Below are positions 8,264 through 21,800 of a stretch of DNA of 64,000 nucleotides, in pieces (position 1 is the stretch's first letter; every line of letters starts with the position of its first letter). Under the pieces are notes generated by a model. The model had not been told where the DNA came from, did not search any database, and was given only the letters and a program-made list of their open reading frames with translations. Source of the stretch: a virus; the IMG/VR virus record IMGVR_UViG_3300046703_000247, positions 19,234 through 83,233 of that record; one strand, given 5' to 3'. The translations under genes were made by a program, and so were the position numbers.

Positions 8264-9820
8264 ATGCCGATAGATCCATCCATCCCTTTGCAAGTGAAAT
8301 CCTACCAGCCCCCGGACTTCATGGAGCAGTACGGCCAGGTGCTGAGCCTGCGCAACCTCCAGGAGCGCGGCAAGATGAGCGCCATCCAACTGCGCCAGGC
8401 GCAAGCCGAGGAGCAGCAACGCCAGCGTGACTTGAGGGATCAGCAGGGGATCGAGGCCTCCTACGTCAAAGCCGAGGGCGACCCCGACAAGTTCGAGGCT
8501 TTCGCTAGAGAGAGTGGAGTGTCCCCCAACGGCCTGTTGAAGGTTCGTGGCCTGGTGCTCGACCAGAAGACCAAAATGGAGACGCTCGATGAGAAACAGC
8601 GCGCCAACGCCCGGCAGCAGGCTGAACTTCGCGCCGGCTATATGGCACCGCTCTCTGCAGCCCCCCCCGAGCAGCGGCCAGCGCTGTGGGGAGTCACCCG
8701 GTCACAGGTGATTGCGGCGGGGCATGCCAAGGAAGATCAGATCCCCGTCGATTACCCCGGCGATCAGGTTTTCGAAATCGAATATGCCGGAGCCCTGGGA
8801 ACGAAGAACTACCTAGAGCAACTGGACAAGAGGGCGCAGGAACAGCGCAACCAGGCCGAGGAGACCCGCAAGGCAGCCGAAGAGGGGCGCAAAGCGGAAG
8901 AGTACGGGGTGAAACTCCCCGGCACGCGCGCGGACGCAACCGGGAAGGTTCGCCAGGACGCCGCCGCACGGTTGGCCGCGGCGGGCTCAGCCGAGGCTTA
9001 CCGCACGATCTGGGAACAGTTGCCGGCGGGAGTAGCGCGGGACTTCGACCCGCCCGAGACGTGGGACGCGAAAAAGACCCCGGAGCGGTCTCGCCAGTTT
9101 GGTATGACGCCCACCGAGCAGGCTACCTCGCTGCGTGGGAACCGGCCCGAAGTGCTGCGCACCCCCGAGGGGACGTATCTGACCGATGTCGGTACGGGAG
9201 AATCCATCGAAGCCAAGACTCCCGCCGGAGGCCCAATCAAAGCAATCACTGGGGTTCCGCGCACCGCCGAAGGGTTTACACCAGGCGAAGCGGCCCGCCG
9301 GCTCGATCAAGGCATGGCTGAAGCCGACAGGGCGCAGGTGGAGGAGCAGGAGCAACACCAACTCCGCATCCGCGCCGGGAACGTCATCAAACTGATTCGA
9401 GACGCGCAGAAGGCCGGCAAGCCCACCTACACTGCCGCCGATGGTAGGGAGTATCCCGCGACCAATGAGCAAGCCAAGTTGCTCCAAACCGAGTTCGATG
9501 CGGCAACCCAGAGAGTCACCGCCCTACAGCGCAAGCAACGGGATCTTCGCCAGAAGTTCAAGGTGGGAGAATTCTCCGAGCAACCCTCGGCCAGGGTCCC
9601 GCTCTCCCAAACCGGCACACCTCCGCCGGTTGCGGCACCTCCCCCGGCGGCGCCCGGACGTGGCGGGGTCCCTGCGCAGACCCCGCCCGCCCCGGGCCGG
9701 GGAACCCCGGCACCGGCCGCGCCCGCAAGACCCGGCAAAATCCACGTGCGCCTGAAGGACGGGCGCCCCGGCTGGATCATCCCTGCCGAGTTTGACGACA
9801 AGACCATGACCAAGCTCTAG
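8264..9820 (+). CDS. Internal virion / ejection-type coiled-coil protein
   Basis: A 518-residue protein. Residues 35-75 and 175-225 are charged coiled coil (EEQQRQRDLRDQQ; QRNQAEETRKAAEEGRK). A Pro/Ala/Gly linker at about 435-485 leads to a short C-terminal unit, KIHVRLKDGRPGWIIPAEF, often seen at the C-terminus of phage internal proteins. It is followed after one base by the giant transglycosylase-bearing gene, so the two are probably packaged and ejected together. No enzyme motif is visible. Confidence 0.6.
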   Translation: MPIDPSIPLQVKSYQPPDFMEQYGQVLSLRNLQERGKMSAIQLRQAQAEEQQRQRDLRDQQGIEASYVKAEGDPDKFEAFARESGVSPNGLLKVRGLVLDQKTKMETLDEKQRANARQQAELRAGYMAPLSAAPPEQRPALWGVTRSQVIAAGHAKEDQIPVDYPGDQVFEIEYAGALGTKNYLEQLDKRAQEQRNQAEETRKAAEEGRKAEEYGVKLPGTRADATGKVRQDAAARLAAAGSAEAYRTIWEQLPAGVARDFDPPETWDAKKTPERSRQFGMTPTEQATSLRGNRPEVLRTPEGTYLTDVGTGESIEAKTPAGGPIKAITGVPRTAEGFTPGEAARRLDQGMAEADRAQVEEQEQHQLRIRAGNVIKLIRDAQKAGKPTYTAADGREYPATNEQAKLLQTEFDAATQRVTALQRKQRDLRQKFKVGEFSEQPSARVPLSQTGTPPPVAAPPPAAPGRGGVPAQTPPAPGRGTPAPAAPARPGKIHVRLKDGRPGWIIPAEFDDKTMTKL

Positions 9821-9821
9821 C

Positions 9822-12800
9822 ATGCCCCTTACCGATACCCCCGACAGCTTCGTGCCCGACGTTCCGACCCCGGAAGAGGTCGAAGCCGAGTTGCGCGCGG
9901 CTGCCAAAGCCCACGGCCTCGACGAGGACCTGGCGCTACGTGTGGCCAACCGGGAAAGCCGGCTCACGCAGTCCGCCACCTCCCCTAAAAAGGCGCGCGG
10001 AGTCATGCAACTGATGCCCGAGACAGCCAAAACCCTGGGCGTCGATCCAGAGGACTGGCAGCAGAACATCCAGGGTGGGGTGAAGCTCCTCAAGAGTAAT
10101 CTTGACTACTACAAGGGCGACACCAGGAAAGCGCTCGCGGCTTACAACGCCGGACGCGGACCCGTCGACAAGTACAACGGCGTTCCCCCCTACAAGGAAA
10201 CCCAGGAGTATGTGGATAACATCCTCGGCAAGCCCGTAGCCCCGCCGCCGAGTTTCGAGCCGGATCCGCCCAGCTTCGAAGCGGACCAGCCGGTCACCAT
10301 CCCCGGCCTACTTAAACCGGGCAATATCGACCTCACCGCCAGGCCCGTTCATAAGAACCCTGATGGCACAACCTCAACAGTGCTTTCCATGAGGTTTGGC
10401 GAGGATGGCAAGGAAATACTGGTTCCCAAGGTCAGTGAGGATGGGACCTGGATACTGTCCGACGAAGAGGCGGTCGACACCTACCACAAAACGGGGAAGC
10501 ACCTCGGGATCTTCAAGGATGTGCCCAGTGCGAACGCCTATGCGCAGCAACTCCACGAAGATTACGCCTCCGGAAGAATCAAGTTAAAGACCCCGGGGGC
10601 CGCTGACCCGCCCAGCTTCGAAGCGGACCAGCCGACTGCACTCCAGGTTCCCGCCCAGATCCCCAGCCGAGCCGAACTGGCCACGATGGGCGAGCGCTTG
10701 GGCGTCCTACGCATGACGCTCGATACTCAGGCCGAGCAGATGGCCCGCAACCGGGCCGCGCTCGAGGCCGAGGCCCAGCAGTTCACCCCCAAGACCCCTC
10801 CCGAGCAACTGGCGGCCTTCGACCAGAAGGTGAAGTTGCACAACCTGGACCTGGCCGAGTTCCAGAACGCGGTCGCCGGGCACGCCAAAGACATCGAGGC
10901 GTACAACGCCGGGACGGCGGCGTTCAACGAGAACCTTGGGCGCTATGACCAGGCAATGAAGGTGCCGCCGGGCACCCAACGGACAGGACTCCCAGGAATG
11001 CCGCTCACCCGCATGCCGGTGCAGGTGCAGCCGAGCGGGGTGTTAGGCCTGGCTAAAGAGTCGCTGCCTTGGAAGATTGCCAACACCCAGGCATTCAAGG
11101 CGCTGGGATTGCCCACCACCGCCGACGCCTACGACTATTCGGTGGAGGCTGCGAAGAAACTTGTAGCGAAGGTGCTGGGTGAACCGAGCGAAACCACCGC
11201 CAGGAAGCACCCAGGCGTGGCAGCAACCCTCACATTCGGCGCGCGCGTTGCCCGCCTGTTCCCTGAAGTGGCCGACTTCATCCTGACGCCGGCGGGGACG
11301 GCTACGGCCATCGCGACCGCGGTCGCCCCTCCGGCGGTAGTCGCAGGTGTGGGCGCCGCCTTCAGCACAGACATCGCCCTGAAGGCGAATGACGCCATCG
11401 AAGTAGCCCGGACCAACCCGACTCCCGAGAATATCGGGGAGGCCGTCAAGCTGTCGGCTATGGCTCTCTTGCCCTTCCTGCGGCCGGCGGCCGAGTTGGG
11501 CCGGAAGGTCGAACGCGGGATCGAACAGCACAACGTCCAGGCGGCCCAACTGGTGGAGCGGGAGCGCACCCAGGGGTTAGGAAAAGAATGGGGGCAGGCC
11601 ATCCTTGGGGAAGAGCCGGTCCGCGTCGAGATTGCGGGGAAGTCCCACACTATTCAGGCGCTGGGCGGGAATCCTGTTGCCGGTAGTGTCAGACCGCGTC
11701 CCACCTACCAAGTGGTGGATGATGCCACCGGCAAAGCCGTCTACTCGGGAGAAGCTCCGGCGGTCCAAGGTTATCTCGAACAGCAGCAGGCAGTTCGAGT
11801 CGGCGGGCTCGTAACATCTGTCGACCAGATCTCAGCGCAACTCGATACTGAGTATTCCAAAGCCGTGGCCGACCGCGCGGTGGCCCAATCGGTTCGGGAC
11901 CAGATCAGACAACTTCAGAAATTCTCGCCCGAGCAACTGAAGGCCGAGCAAGCCAAGGGCAAGGTCATCCTGGACCACGAGGCCGAACTCAACCAAAAAG
12001 GCGTAGCGGGGCTCTCGGAAACAGACCTGGTGGAGGTCCAACAGCACCTCCAGATGGTCGATGATCTACTCGCCGGGAAGCCCATCAGCGACAACTTTGC
12101 CGAACAGGCCGTCAAGGAAGCCGACGCACATATCTCCGAAATTCAGAAGAAACGGGCACAACTCGGAGCCGAAGGCACGAAGCTCCCACAAGCGCAGCGG
12201 CCCGCCGCCCCCGGGCCCGCCGCTCCCGCCGTGATCGCCAAAGGCACCACCGTCGCCGGCGGGAAGATCACGGTCACCGAGGTCAAAGGCGGCAAGGTCG
12301 GCTTCGAAAAGACCATGCCCGGCGGCCAGAAGATCCGCGGAACCATGCCGATCGAAGCCTTCCGGTCCCAGTTTCTTGCGACGTCGCAGCCTGTTCAGCC
12401 GCAGCCTACTGCTCAGCCGAAGCCTCGGGAGACGGAACCTACGGTTCCTTCTCCCAAACCCACTTTTTCCCTTTCGGAAGCCGAGCAGGCGCAGTACGAC
12501 CAGGTCGCGGAGTTCGCCCGCACCGCCGGAAAGCCGCTCACCGACAAGTTGCTTTGGGAGAAGTTGAAGATTCCGCGCCACGAGGGCGCAAAGATCCTCG
12601 CGGTGATGAAGCAGCAGGGAGCGCTGGACCAGCAGGGGCAGCCGCAAGCTCTTTCGCCGCAGCCTGTTGTTCAACCGCAGCCTCCAGGGGCGAAACCTGC
12701 GGTTTCTCCCCTAGCAACCCCTCTTCCCTTGAACGCCGCCCCGGTCGGCCAAGCCTACCAGGGCGAGCTGGCGGGCGACTGGTCGCCCTACTACCGGACC

Positions 12801-15800
12801 ATGGCCGAGGCGCAGGCCGCCGGCGCGAAGAACGTGCAACTCGGGGCGGCTCCGGAGGTATGGAACGGGCAGAAGTGGGCGGGGGCGGTATCAAATGATG
12901 CCAAGCAGCAGGCTCAGCCGCAGCCTCCAGGGGCGAAACCTGCGGTTTCTCCCCTAGCAACCCCTCTTCCCTCCGAACCCCAAACGCCCGCCCTTGAGGC
13001 GCTGAAGCGCCAAATGTCGGACTTCTACAGACGGCGCGTGCGCGTGAACGACCGCACCTTCGTGGGGGGCGTCTACAATCCCAATCGCTCCGAAGAGGAA
13101 CGCCAAAGCATTGACGCCCAACTAGAAGAGATTGATTCCGAGGCGCGCAGTGTTCTGTCGAAGGTCCCACAGAACGACTTGCCCGAGCTAATGAGCGCGG
13201 ACAACCGGATGCGGGTCCTTGAAGGGGACAATCCCCTAACCCGAAATGACAGAGGAGGCCCTGACTGGGCAGCGCAGGAATGGCTGAACCGGATTGTCGA
13301 GGTGACGCCGGAGCGCGCCGCATTGTCTGCGCCGACAAGCACCCCAGCCCCAGCAGGTAAGCAGATTGCCGCGCCCCAGCCCCCCGCTGTGCGCGCGCCG
13401 GCCCCCGCCGAGACTCCAGCATCCTTCGAGCCGGACACACTGCCCAGGAGCCTGGAACTGGAGCAGAAGCACGGTCTCTCACCCGCCGAGGCAGCCGTCA
13501 TCAACCATGCGCTCGACCGCCTGCCCCAGGTTCGCAAGGACTACTCCAGCGCAGCGGAGGCACTTCAGAAGGAAGCCCTGCGGCTGGCGGCGCCGGCGAA
13601 CGTCCCGCTCGACAAGATCGCCAACATCAAGTTGCTCAAGCGCATCCTGGCGGACTACCTCGACCCCGAGCAGTTTAGAGCCGCAGAGGCGCAGAACAAG
13701 GAACCCTGGCAGATGACGCGGGAGGAGTTCACCGCCCCGGTGCGTGAGGATCTGGCTCGTTGGAATTCGTCCTTCGATGAGTTGCGCGCCAAGAGAGGCG
13801 GGACTCGCGGACAGACCCCAGCACAGGCTCTCTTTGATGCGAAGCAGAAGCACGAAGAGGGAAGAAAGCCCTACCTCGAACGTATCGCGGAGACAGAGCA
13901 ACTTCATGAGCGGAACATTCGCCGTGCGGTTGCAGACGGTAAACCCGTTCCGGCCGCAGTCCTAGCCGAGTACCCCGATCTGAAGCCCGCGCAAGCACTC
14001 GACCCCGACCAAGTCTACCGACGCGCACAGGCCGAGATGGAGCGGCGCCATCTGAAGCAGGGGCTGGAGCAGTTAATCGCCCTCGACCCCGACAACCCGC
14101 GTGAAGACGATCTTGGAGTTGGCAACGATCTTGAGGACGTAACAGGAAACCTGCAAAGCATCGGCTTCTCCAGACCGGAGATCCAGGCCGTACTGGAAGG
14201 CCGCCGCCAGCGGCTCCAGGCGCACCGTGAGCAATCCGCGCGCGCGGCTGAAGCCATCAAGCCGGCGATGCCTGGGGGCGTGGTCTATGAAGCGGTGGGC
14301 AAGGCTGTGGGCGCTTCGCGCGATAAGAAGGACTCCCAGATGTTCGTGTGGCGCACGGACAGCGAGAAGCAGGGCTACGAGTTCCTGAACGCGCTGGGCA
14401 ACAACCTCCAATATGGCCACAAGGATCTGCCGGCCGCCATTCGCGCGGTAGCCGAGCAGAACCCAGATTGGACGGATCTATCAAAGACGGCTCTCACTGC
14501 GCTCGGAAGGGAAGAAGTGGTCTCGGAGAAGAAACCGCAGGTTGCGTCTCCGGAGTCTCAGCCGAAAGAAAAGCCCACCGAGTACGACTTCGCCTCCACC
14601 CAGGTGAACCTCCCGCCGGAGATCGCCCAGGCCATGCAGGAGTTCAACGCCCAGATCCCAGATGAAGACCTGGCGGTAGAGGCGGGAGCCAAATACGGCG
14701 GGGAGACAGCCGCCAAGGGCCGCGAAGAACAGTCGCACGTCACCCTGCTCTACGGAATCAAATCCGAGAACCCGGACGCTGTGCGCAAGTTGCTGGAGAA
14801 CCAGCCGCCCATCACCCTGAAGCTGGGCAAGACCTCGGTGTTCGCAGGAACCGACAACGGCGATGTGCTCAAAATCGACGTGGAATCAGAGGATCTGGAG
14901 CGGCTCAACAAGCTGTTGAAAGACAACCTGGAGTTCACCGAGACCCACCCAGGCTACAAGCCCCACGCCACGCTGGCCTACCTCAAGGTGGGGAAGGGCA
15001 AGGAGTGGAGCGGCAAGGACGTGCCGGGAGTCACCGGGAAGACTGTAACCCTGGACCGGATTGCATTCTCGGACAAGAGCGGGGAGCAGACATCTATCCA
15101 ATTGAAAGGTGAGAAGCCGCAGACTACTCCTAAGCCGCAGCCTCGGGAGACGGAACCAACGGTTCCTTCTCCCAAGCCCGCTTCTTCCCTTTCGGAAATC
15201 CCGAAGCCGAAGGCCTACACCTTTGCCAATCACAAGTTCATGTCGGCGAAGGACAAGCAACTCACCTTCAAGGCGTGGATCACCTTCCTCCGCAACGGGC
15301 TACAACAGAAGGACTTCACCAAGCGGCTGTACGAGCAACTCCACCAGCACATGGGCTTCATCGCCCACTACAACATCAACGGGTTCTACGAGGAGTACTT
15401 CCTGCACGGCGAGGACACCGAGCGGTTCATTCAGCACTTTGACCTGGCCGACCACCGCTACGGTCCGGACTCCACCAACGGATTCTGGATGAATAGTGAC
15501 ACCGCCAAGGATTTGAACCGCGCCATGGTGGATGAGGCGGCGCCGTATCTGCCCGGCCTGTTGGAGAAGGCGGCGGCGGGCCAGAAGGCCGAAGACCTGG
15601 CGGAAGCGCAACGGCTCCAGGCGAAGCACGGCGCGCCGGCGCCGGCGCCGGTTGTCACCCATAAACTTCAGGGCGGAGGGATCGTACAGGAGTTGAAGTC
15701 TCCGGAATTGCGTTTTCAGAAGAACGACCACGTTCGCTGGACCGACAAAGACGGAAATGCCAAAGAGGGATACGTCAGCCGCGTCGAGGGTCACCTGGTT

Positions 15801-18800
15801 TTCATCGGGACAGAGTCAGATCAGAAGTTCGGGATGTTCCGCCCGGTGATGGCGAGCAAGGTCGAACTGATCGAGGATGAGGGCGACACCCCCACTCCGA
15901 AAAGGGATGAAGGGGTCGAGGGGAAGCAACCGCAGGTGGCGTCCCCTCGGGCTCCAGCCAAGACAGAAGCGCCCGCCAAGACCGGAGATATCGAGCGCCA
16001 GATCACCGAAGCTGAATCCGACTTGGCCGCCGCCCGTAAGCTCTACGAGGGCACCGAAGACGGAACACTCGACCAGGAAGAAGCCATCCGGGAGATGCAC
16101 CAGGCGCTGGCCGAGGTGAACCGCCTCCAGGCCGAAGCCGCCAAAGAGAACCCGCTCCTCACCGAACAGGCCGAAGGCCGCCGTCAGACCATGCCCCCGA
16201 TGCCCAAGGGCAAGGAGAGCCACTGGCAGCAGTTGATGGACGACTCCTCCGACCTGGGGGCCACCGCCGGCGAGGAGTACGTCGTTGACTACGGCCTATG
16301 GGTCGAGCGCGGCAAACCGGCAGGCAAGGAACCCGAGAAGCCCAACGCCGAGCGTGAGACCTCCATCGACCGCGGCGAATACCCCAAGGGTTGGCTGCGC
16401 CAGGCGGCCGCCGAGTTCCAGACCAGCTTTGATAAGGAAGTTGCCAAGGGGCTGAAGGAGATTGAGCAGGAGACCGCCAGAAACGCGGCGGGAGCGGCGG
16501 CCGACGCGGCGCGCGAGCTCGAGATCCGCAAGGCTGAGATTCAGGACCTGGCCGCCAAGTTGCGCGAGCACGCGAGCGGCGATCGCACCGACCTGGCGGA
16601 GCGCAAGCGGCTCGTCACCGCCGCCCTAGACCTGAAGACCGGCAAGAAGCTCAACGAGGACACCGATGCGCTCTGGGAGCAAGCAATCCGCCCGGCCATC
16701 GAGGCGATCCGTCGCGCCGCGGTGGACAAGATTGAGGGCAAACAGATCACCCCTGACACCCCTGTCTGGGAGATGCGACCAGCGCAATACCTGGAGCACC
16801 GGCGCGAACAGGCGTTGCAGATTCCAAAGGGCAGCTTCCTCGAGCGCGAGCCCGGGGAGTGGCGCACCGAGTTTCTGGTAACGCTGTCCAAGGAGGAACT
16901 TGGGGTATTGCTCCGCCTCAACGGTCTCCCCATAAACGGCACCAAAGCCATGATGGTGCAGCGCTTCCAGGATGCCCGCGCGTTGCGCAACCAGTTCGAG
17001 GGCAAGACGGCGGAGCAGATCGAAGAGGAGATGACTGGCGCGGAGATCGACCGCGCGCTGGAACAACTCGGGGCGGGGAAGTACGGCAACAAGCTGACGC
17101 GGGCCGGGACAATCCTCGGCACCATTCAAAGCCAGCGTAAGAAGGGCGAGAGCGTCCTGGCTGAATTCAACTATCAGCGCGCCATCTATCGGGCAGTGGG
17201 GAAAGGCCAGCCGGTCCCCGAGGAGATCCAGAAGAAGTACGGCGCCTTCCAGACAATCGAGGATGTTGCCGCCGCAATTCCAGAAGAGGGGACCGCGGAA
17301 CCAGACAAGAAAATCAGGATTGGCGACCGGGTCACATGGAAGGGATTCGACAAGGTTGTACGGGTCGGCACGGTCAGCCACATTCGCCACCACATAGAGA
17401 ACGGCCGGGAGCGCAATACGCTGGAGATTGACGGCGACGACCATGGCCGCTACTTCCCTGACGACGTCGACGTCACGAAAGTAGCCGCCGAAACCAGGGA
17501 TGAAGGGGGCGCGGGGGAAGCAACCGCAGGGTTGCGTCCCCAGCAGGCTCCGGCAGAAACACCCGCCGAACCGACGGAATACGCCTTGTCGGGCGACACC
17601 TACCGCTTCAAGAACATCATCCGGGCCCAACTGCAAGGCAAGTGGAACGGCAAAGAAAAGGTGTGGATTATCCCCGCCAGCCAGGTGGAGGCAGCCCGGA
17701 AACTCTCAAAGAAGATCGAGGTGAAGCCCTTCGGGCAGGTGAAGACAGCCCCCGCCCAGCCGCCCATGGACGAGCAGACCGCCTCGGCCGTCATCCAGGA
17801 TCTGGTCAAGACCATCTCCGAAGCCCAGGAAGAGGTGCACTTCGCGCAGAACGACAAGGACACCGACAAAGGCGCAAGCACTCAGGCAAACGAGGCCAAA
17901 CTGGCTACGGCCGTCAAGGATCTGCGGAGCGTGGTAACGGAAGCCAAGAAGTACTTGGACTTTCCAAACGCACCGGAGAGCGATAGGGAAGCTTTGCGGA
18001 CTCAACTCTACCGCGCCGAGCAAAACCTCAGAGGATATGAGCGCCCCGGCCCCTCCATCAACCAGACCATCGAAGCCGAGAAGTACGTTGAGAAACTGAC
18101 GGGTCCCGAGCAGACCTACGCGGCGAAGTACAAGGACTACTGGCTGGGAAAGATCGCCGAAGAGCCTCCCTACGTCGGCGTCCACATCAACCCGCTGCGC
18201 GCTGAAGGCATCCGGACACATCTAAAACACGTCCTCGGAAAACGGGTAGAGGTTACCGGCGGGCCGGAAGCTACGAAGCCCGCGACCGAGACGCGCGTCC
18301 CCAAGTGGGGCAACCTCACAGAATTGGAAGCTGAGCTGCTCCGCGGCCTCAATAGACCACAGCCTATTGGTGATCTCTTTGATTCGATCGGTCAGCATTG
18401 GCCTGATTCCGAGAAAATCAAGGTGCTTCATGCACTCGACAGCCACGGTCTGGTAAAAGCCATCCACGGCGGCGGGTACGAGCGCACCGAGGCGGGCACC
18501 GTCGCAATCGGCAAAGGACCGGCGGAAGCGTATCTTCCGAAGGGGACCGCGCCGGCGCCTGCACCGAAGGGCAGCTTCAAATACGAGTTCCAGGTGCACG
18601 GCGAAGGCGGCAAGTGGAGCGACAACGCCCTGCGCTTTGCCACCGAGAAGGAAGCCCAAGCAGCCGGAGATGAGCACCTTACGCGCTGGACCATGGCCGA
18701 TGCGGTCCGGGTGGTGCCGTCCGAGGATGCGCCTAACTACCGCTGGGACGACGACCAGTACAAATCCGTCCGGCTGTCCGGGAAGGAAGAGGGGGTGCAG

Positions 18801-21800
18801 GGGGAGAAACCGGAGGTTTCGCCTCCTGAAGCGCCGGCCCCAACAGTTGAGGAAGCCCTGGCTATCATCGAGAGAAAAGGCTCAGCCCATTGGGAAGACA
18901 CTACCATCAAGGTGGTTCCACACCCATCGGTTACCGGGATGGTCGACACCGATGGAACCAGCTTCTCAGTAGAAGTGACCCGGAATGGGGAGCGCAACAT
19001 CATCGAAGCCGCCCCTCTGTCCCTGGAAGATGCCCAGAAAAAAGCTGCCCGGATGCTGGTGGAACGCGCAAAACTTCCGCCACTCGGCAAAAAACAGAGC
19101 ATAATGGAGGCGGAGCAACCCAATGCCCCAGGTGGAATACAGCAGCCCGTTCGTTCAACTGGTGCTCGACCAGTGGAAGAACAACTTCCCGAAGGAAGCC
19201 GAGCGCCTGGAGAAGCAGGGAACGCTCCTCAAGTGGGCCGAGTACGCGACCAAGCGGGCGGGCGCGGTACACGAGCAGGCGCTGGCAAACGGAGCGAGCT
19301 ACACCCAGGCGGAGGATCTGTCCCTACCCGAGTGGGGCCAGCCACCGACGTTGAACGATCCCTCCCTCCCCGTTCCCGAGACGTAGCCAACAACCGCCAC
19401 GAGCACGACTTCCGCATTCCGGACCGGCGTGTCATTTCCGGATCCCCTGAAACCCGGGCGAAAGCCAACCTCGCAGCCATCCGCCTGTTGCGCGAAATCC
19501 AGCAAGACAACCGCGCCGCCACGGTCGAGGAGCAGGAGACCCTGGCGCGGTACGTCGGATGGGGCGCCGTTCCGCAGTTGTTCGCCGGCAACACCTCAGA
19601 GTGGAAGGCGCTCCAGAACGACCTGCGCAAGTCGTTGAGCGAAGAGGAGTACTCTCTCGCCCAGAATTCCACCAAGAACGCCCACTACACGGGAGATGAG
19701 GTGGTGGATGCCATGTGGGCCACGCTCGAGCGGATGGGCGCCACGCCGGGCATGAACTGGCTGGAGCCCGCGGTGGGAGTCGGGAACTTCTTCGGCCGGC
19801 AGCCGGAGGCCTTGCTCGCGGGTTCGCGACGAATCGGAATCGACAAGGATTCGCTTTCCGCACAGATTGCCACGCTGCTCTACCCGGACTCGGGCATCCA
19901 GAACCAGCCCTTCGAGGAAGCCGAACTCCCCAAGGACTACTTCGACGCCGCCATCTCAAACGTGCCCTTCGCCGATGTTAAGGTGCACGACCCTGAATTC
20001 CGCAACAAAATATACCTGAGATCGAGCGTTCACAACTACTTCTTTGCAAAGACTTTGGGCAATGTGAAGCCGGGCGGCATCGTGGCCTTCATCACTTCTC
20101 ACTACACCATGGACGCCTACGGCCAAGAGGCCAGGGCTTTCCGGAAGTGGATCGCTTCACAGGCCGATTTCCTCGGCGCCGTGCGGCTGCCCTCGAACGC
20201 CTTCATGCAGAGTTCGGGCACCCACGTCATCACCGACATCGTCTTCCTACAGAAGCGACTGCCCAACGCTGCGCCCGCCGGCGAGGATTGGGTGGAGACG
20301 GTGAACAAGACGCTCTCCGGGCAGTGGGGCGTGTATCCCGTAACCACCAACGCCTACTACAAGCGGCATCCCGAACACCTTCTGGGAGAGGAGAAGCTGA
20401 AACGCGGCCAGTTCTCAGACCATGATTACTTTGTGGAAGGGGAACTGACGCCGGCCGCCCTGAAGAAAGCCCTCTCCAAGATCCCCGGCCAGTTCCAGCA
20501 ATGGCAGACAGGGGCGACGGCCCCCCGGCGGATCGCCCTGCGGGAGATTCGCGCAGAATCCGACAAGGCCAAGCTCGGAGCCCTCTTCTTTGATGACAAG
20601 GGCGACCTGTTCCGCAAGACCAGCAAGGGATCCGCTGAGCCGATTCCCGTGAGTGCGGATGCCAAGCAGAAGATCAAGGGTCAGTTGGAATTGCGCAACG
20701 CCTACGCGGAGCTGCTCGAGCTCGAGCGCAAGGATGCCCCCGAGGCGGCGCTCGATAGCGCCCGCAAGCGGCTCAACCGGATGTACGACAAGTACGTCGC
20801 CGAGCACGGCCCCTTATCGAGCCGAAGCAACACGGAGCTGCTCAAGGGAGATCCGGACGCCCCGCACGTCGTCAGCCTGGAGCGCAAGTGGGACCCCAAG
20901 ACGAAGACCGCCGAGAAGTCCCCGATTTTCAAGCGCCGCATGCTCCAGCCGCCCAAGGCCCTGGAACACACCGCCGACGCCAAAGATGCTCTTTACGTCT
21001 CCCTGAATCAGACCGGGCGGATTGACTTCGAGCGCATGGAGAAGTTAACCGGCAAGGGAAGCACCCAACTCCAGAGCGAGTTGAAGGGCATCATCTACCA
21101 GGACCCGACCAGCCGCGAGTGGGAGATGGCCGACGAGTATCTCTCCGGAGCGGTGCGCACGAAGTTGCGCCAAGCCCAGGCCGTGGCCAAATTGGAGCCC
21201 GAGTTTGAGGAGAACGTCAAGGCGCTCGAACAGGTGCAGCCCGACGACATTCCGCCGGCACAGATCAGGGTCGCACTGGGCGCAACCTGGGTTCCGATCG
21301 ATATCTACACCGAGTTTGCAACGCACATTCTGAACAGCTCGACCGACACCCCGGTCCGCTACGTGGCGAACCACTGGCACGTGGATGAGCCCTACTACAG
21401 TTCCGCCCGGTCCAAGAGCCAGTGGGACACCGGCCGCATGAATGCCCACCAGATCCTGGAAGGCTCCCTCAACATGACGCGCCTCAAGGTCCACGACTGG
21501 GACAGCGATAAGAAGCGGGATGTTATCAACCAGCCGGAAACGGCCGCGGCGCAGGCCAAGCAGCAGGAGTTGCAGACCTACTTCGAAAGATGGCTTCTAT
21601 CTACCGAGGCCGCGCGCACGGACCAGATGGTGCGCCTCTACAACGATGCGAAAAACGACCTCCGCCTCCCGACCTTTGACGGCTCCCACCTGACCCTTCC
21701 GGAAATCGTTCGGGATCCGCAGATTGTGACGGGCGGCGATCTGGCACCCCACCAGAAGAATGCCGTTTGGCGCGGCATCAAGCAGCGCAATGTGCTCCTG

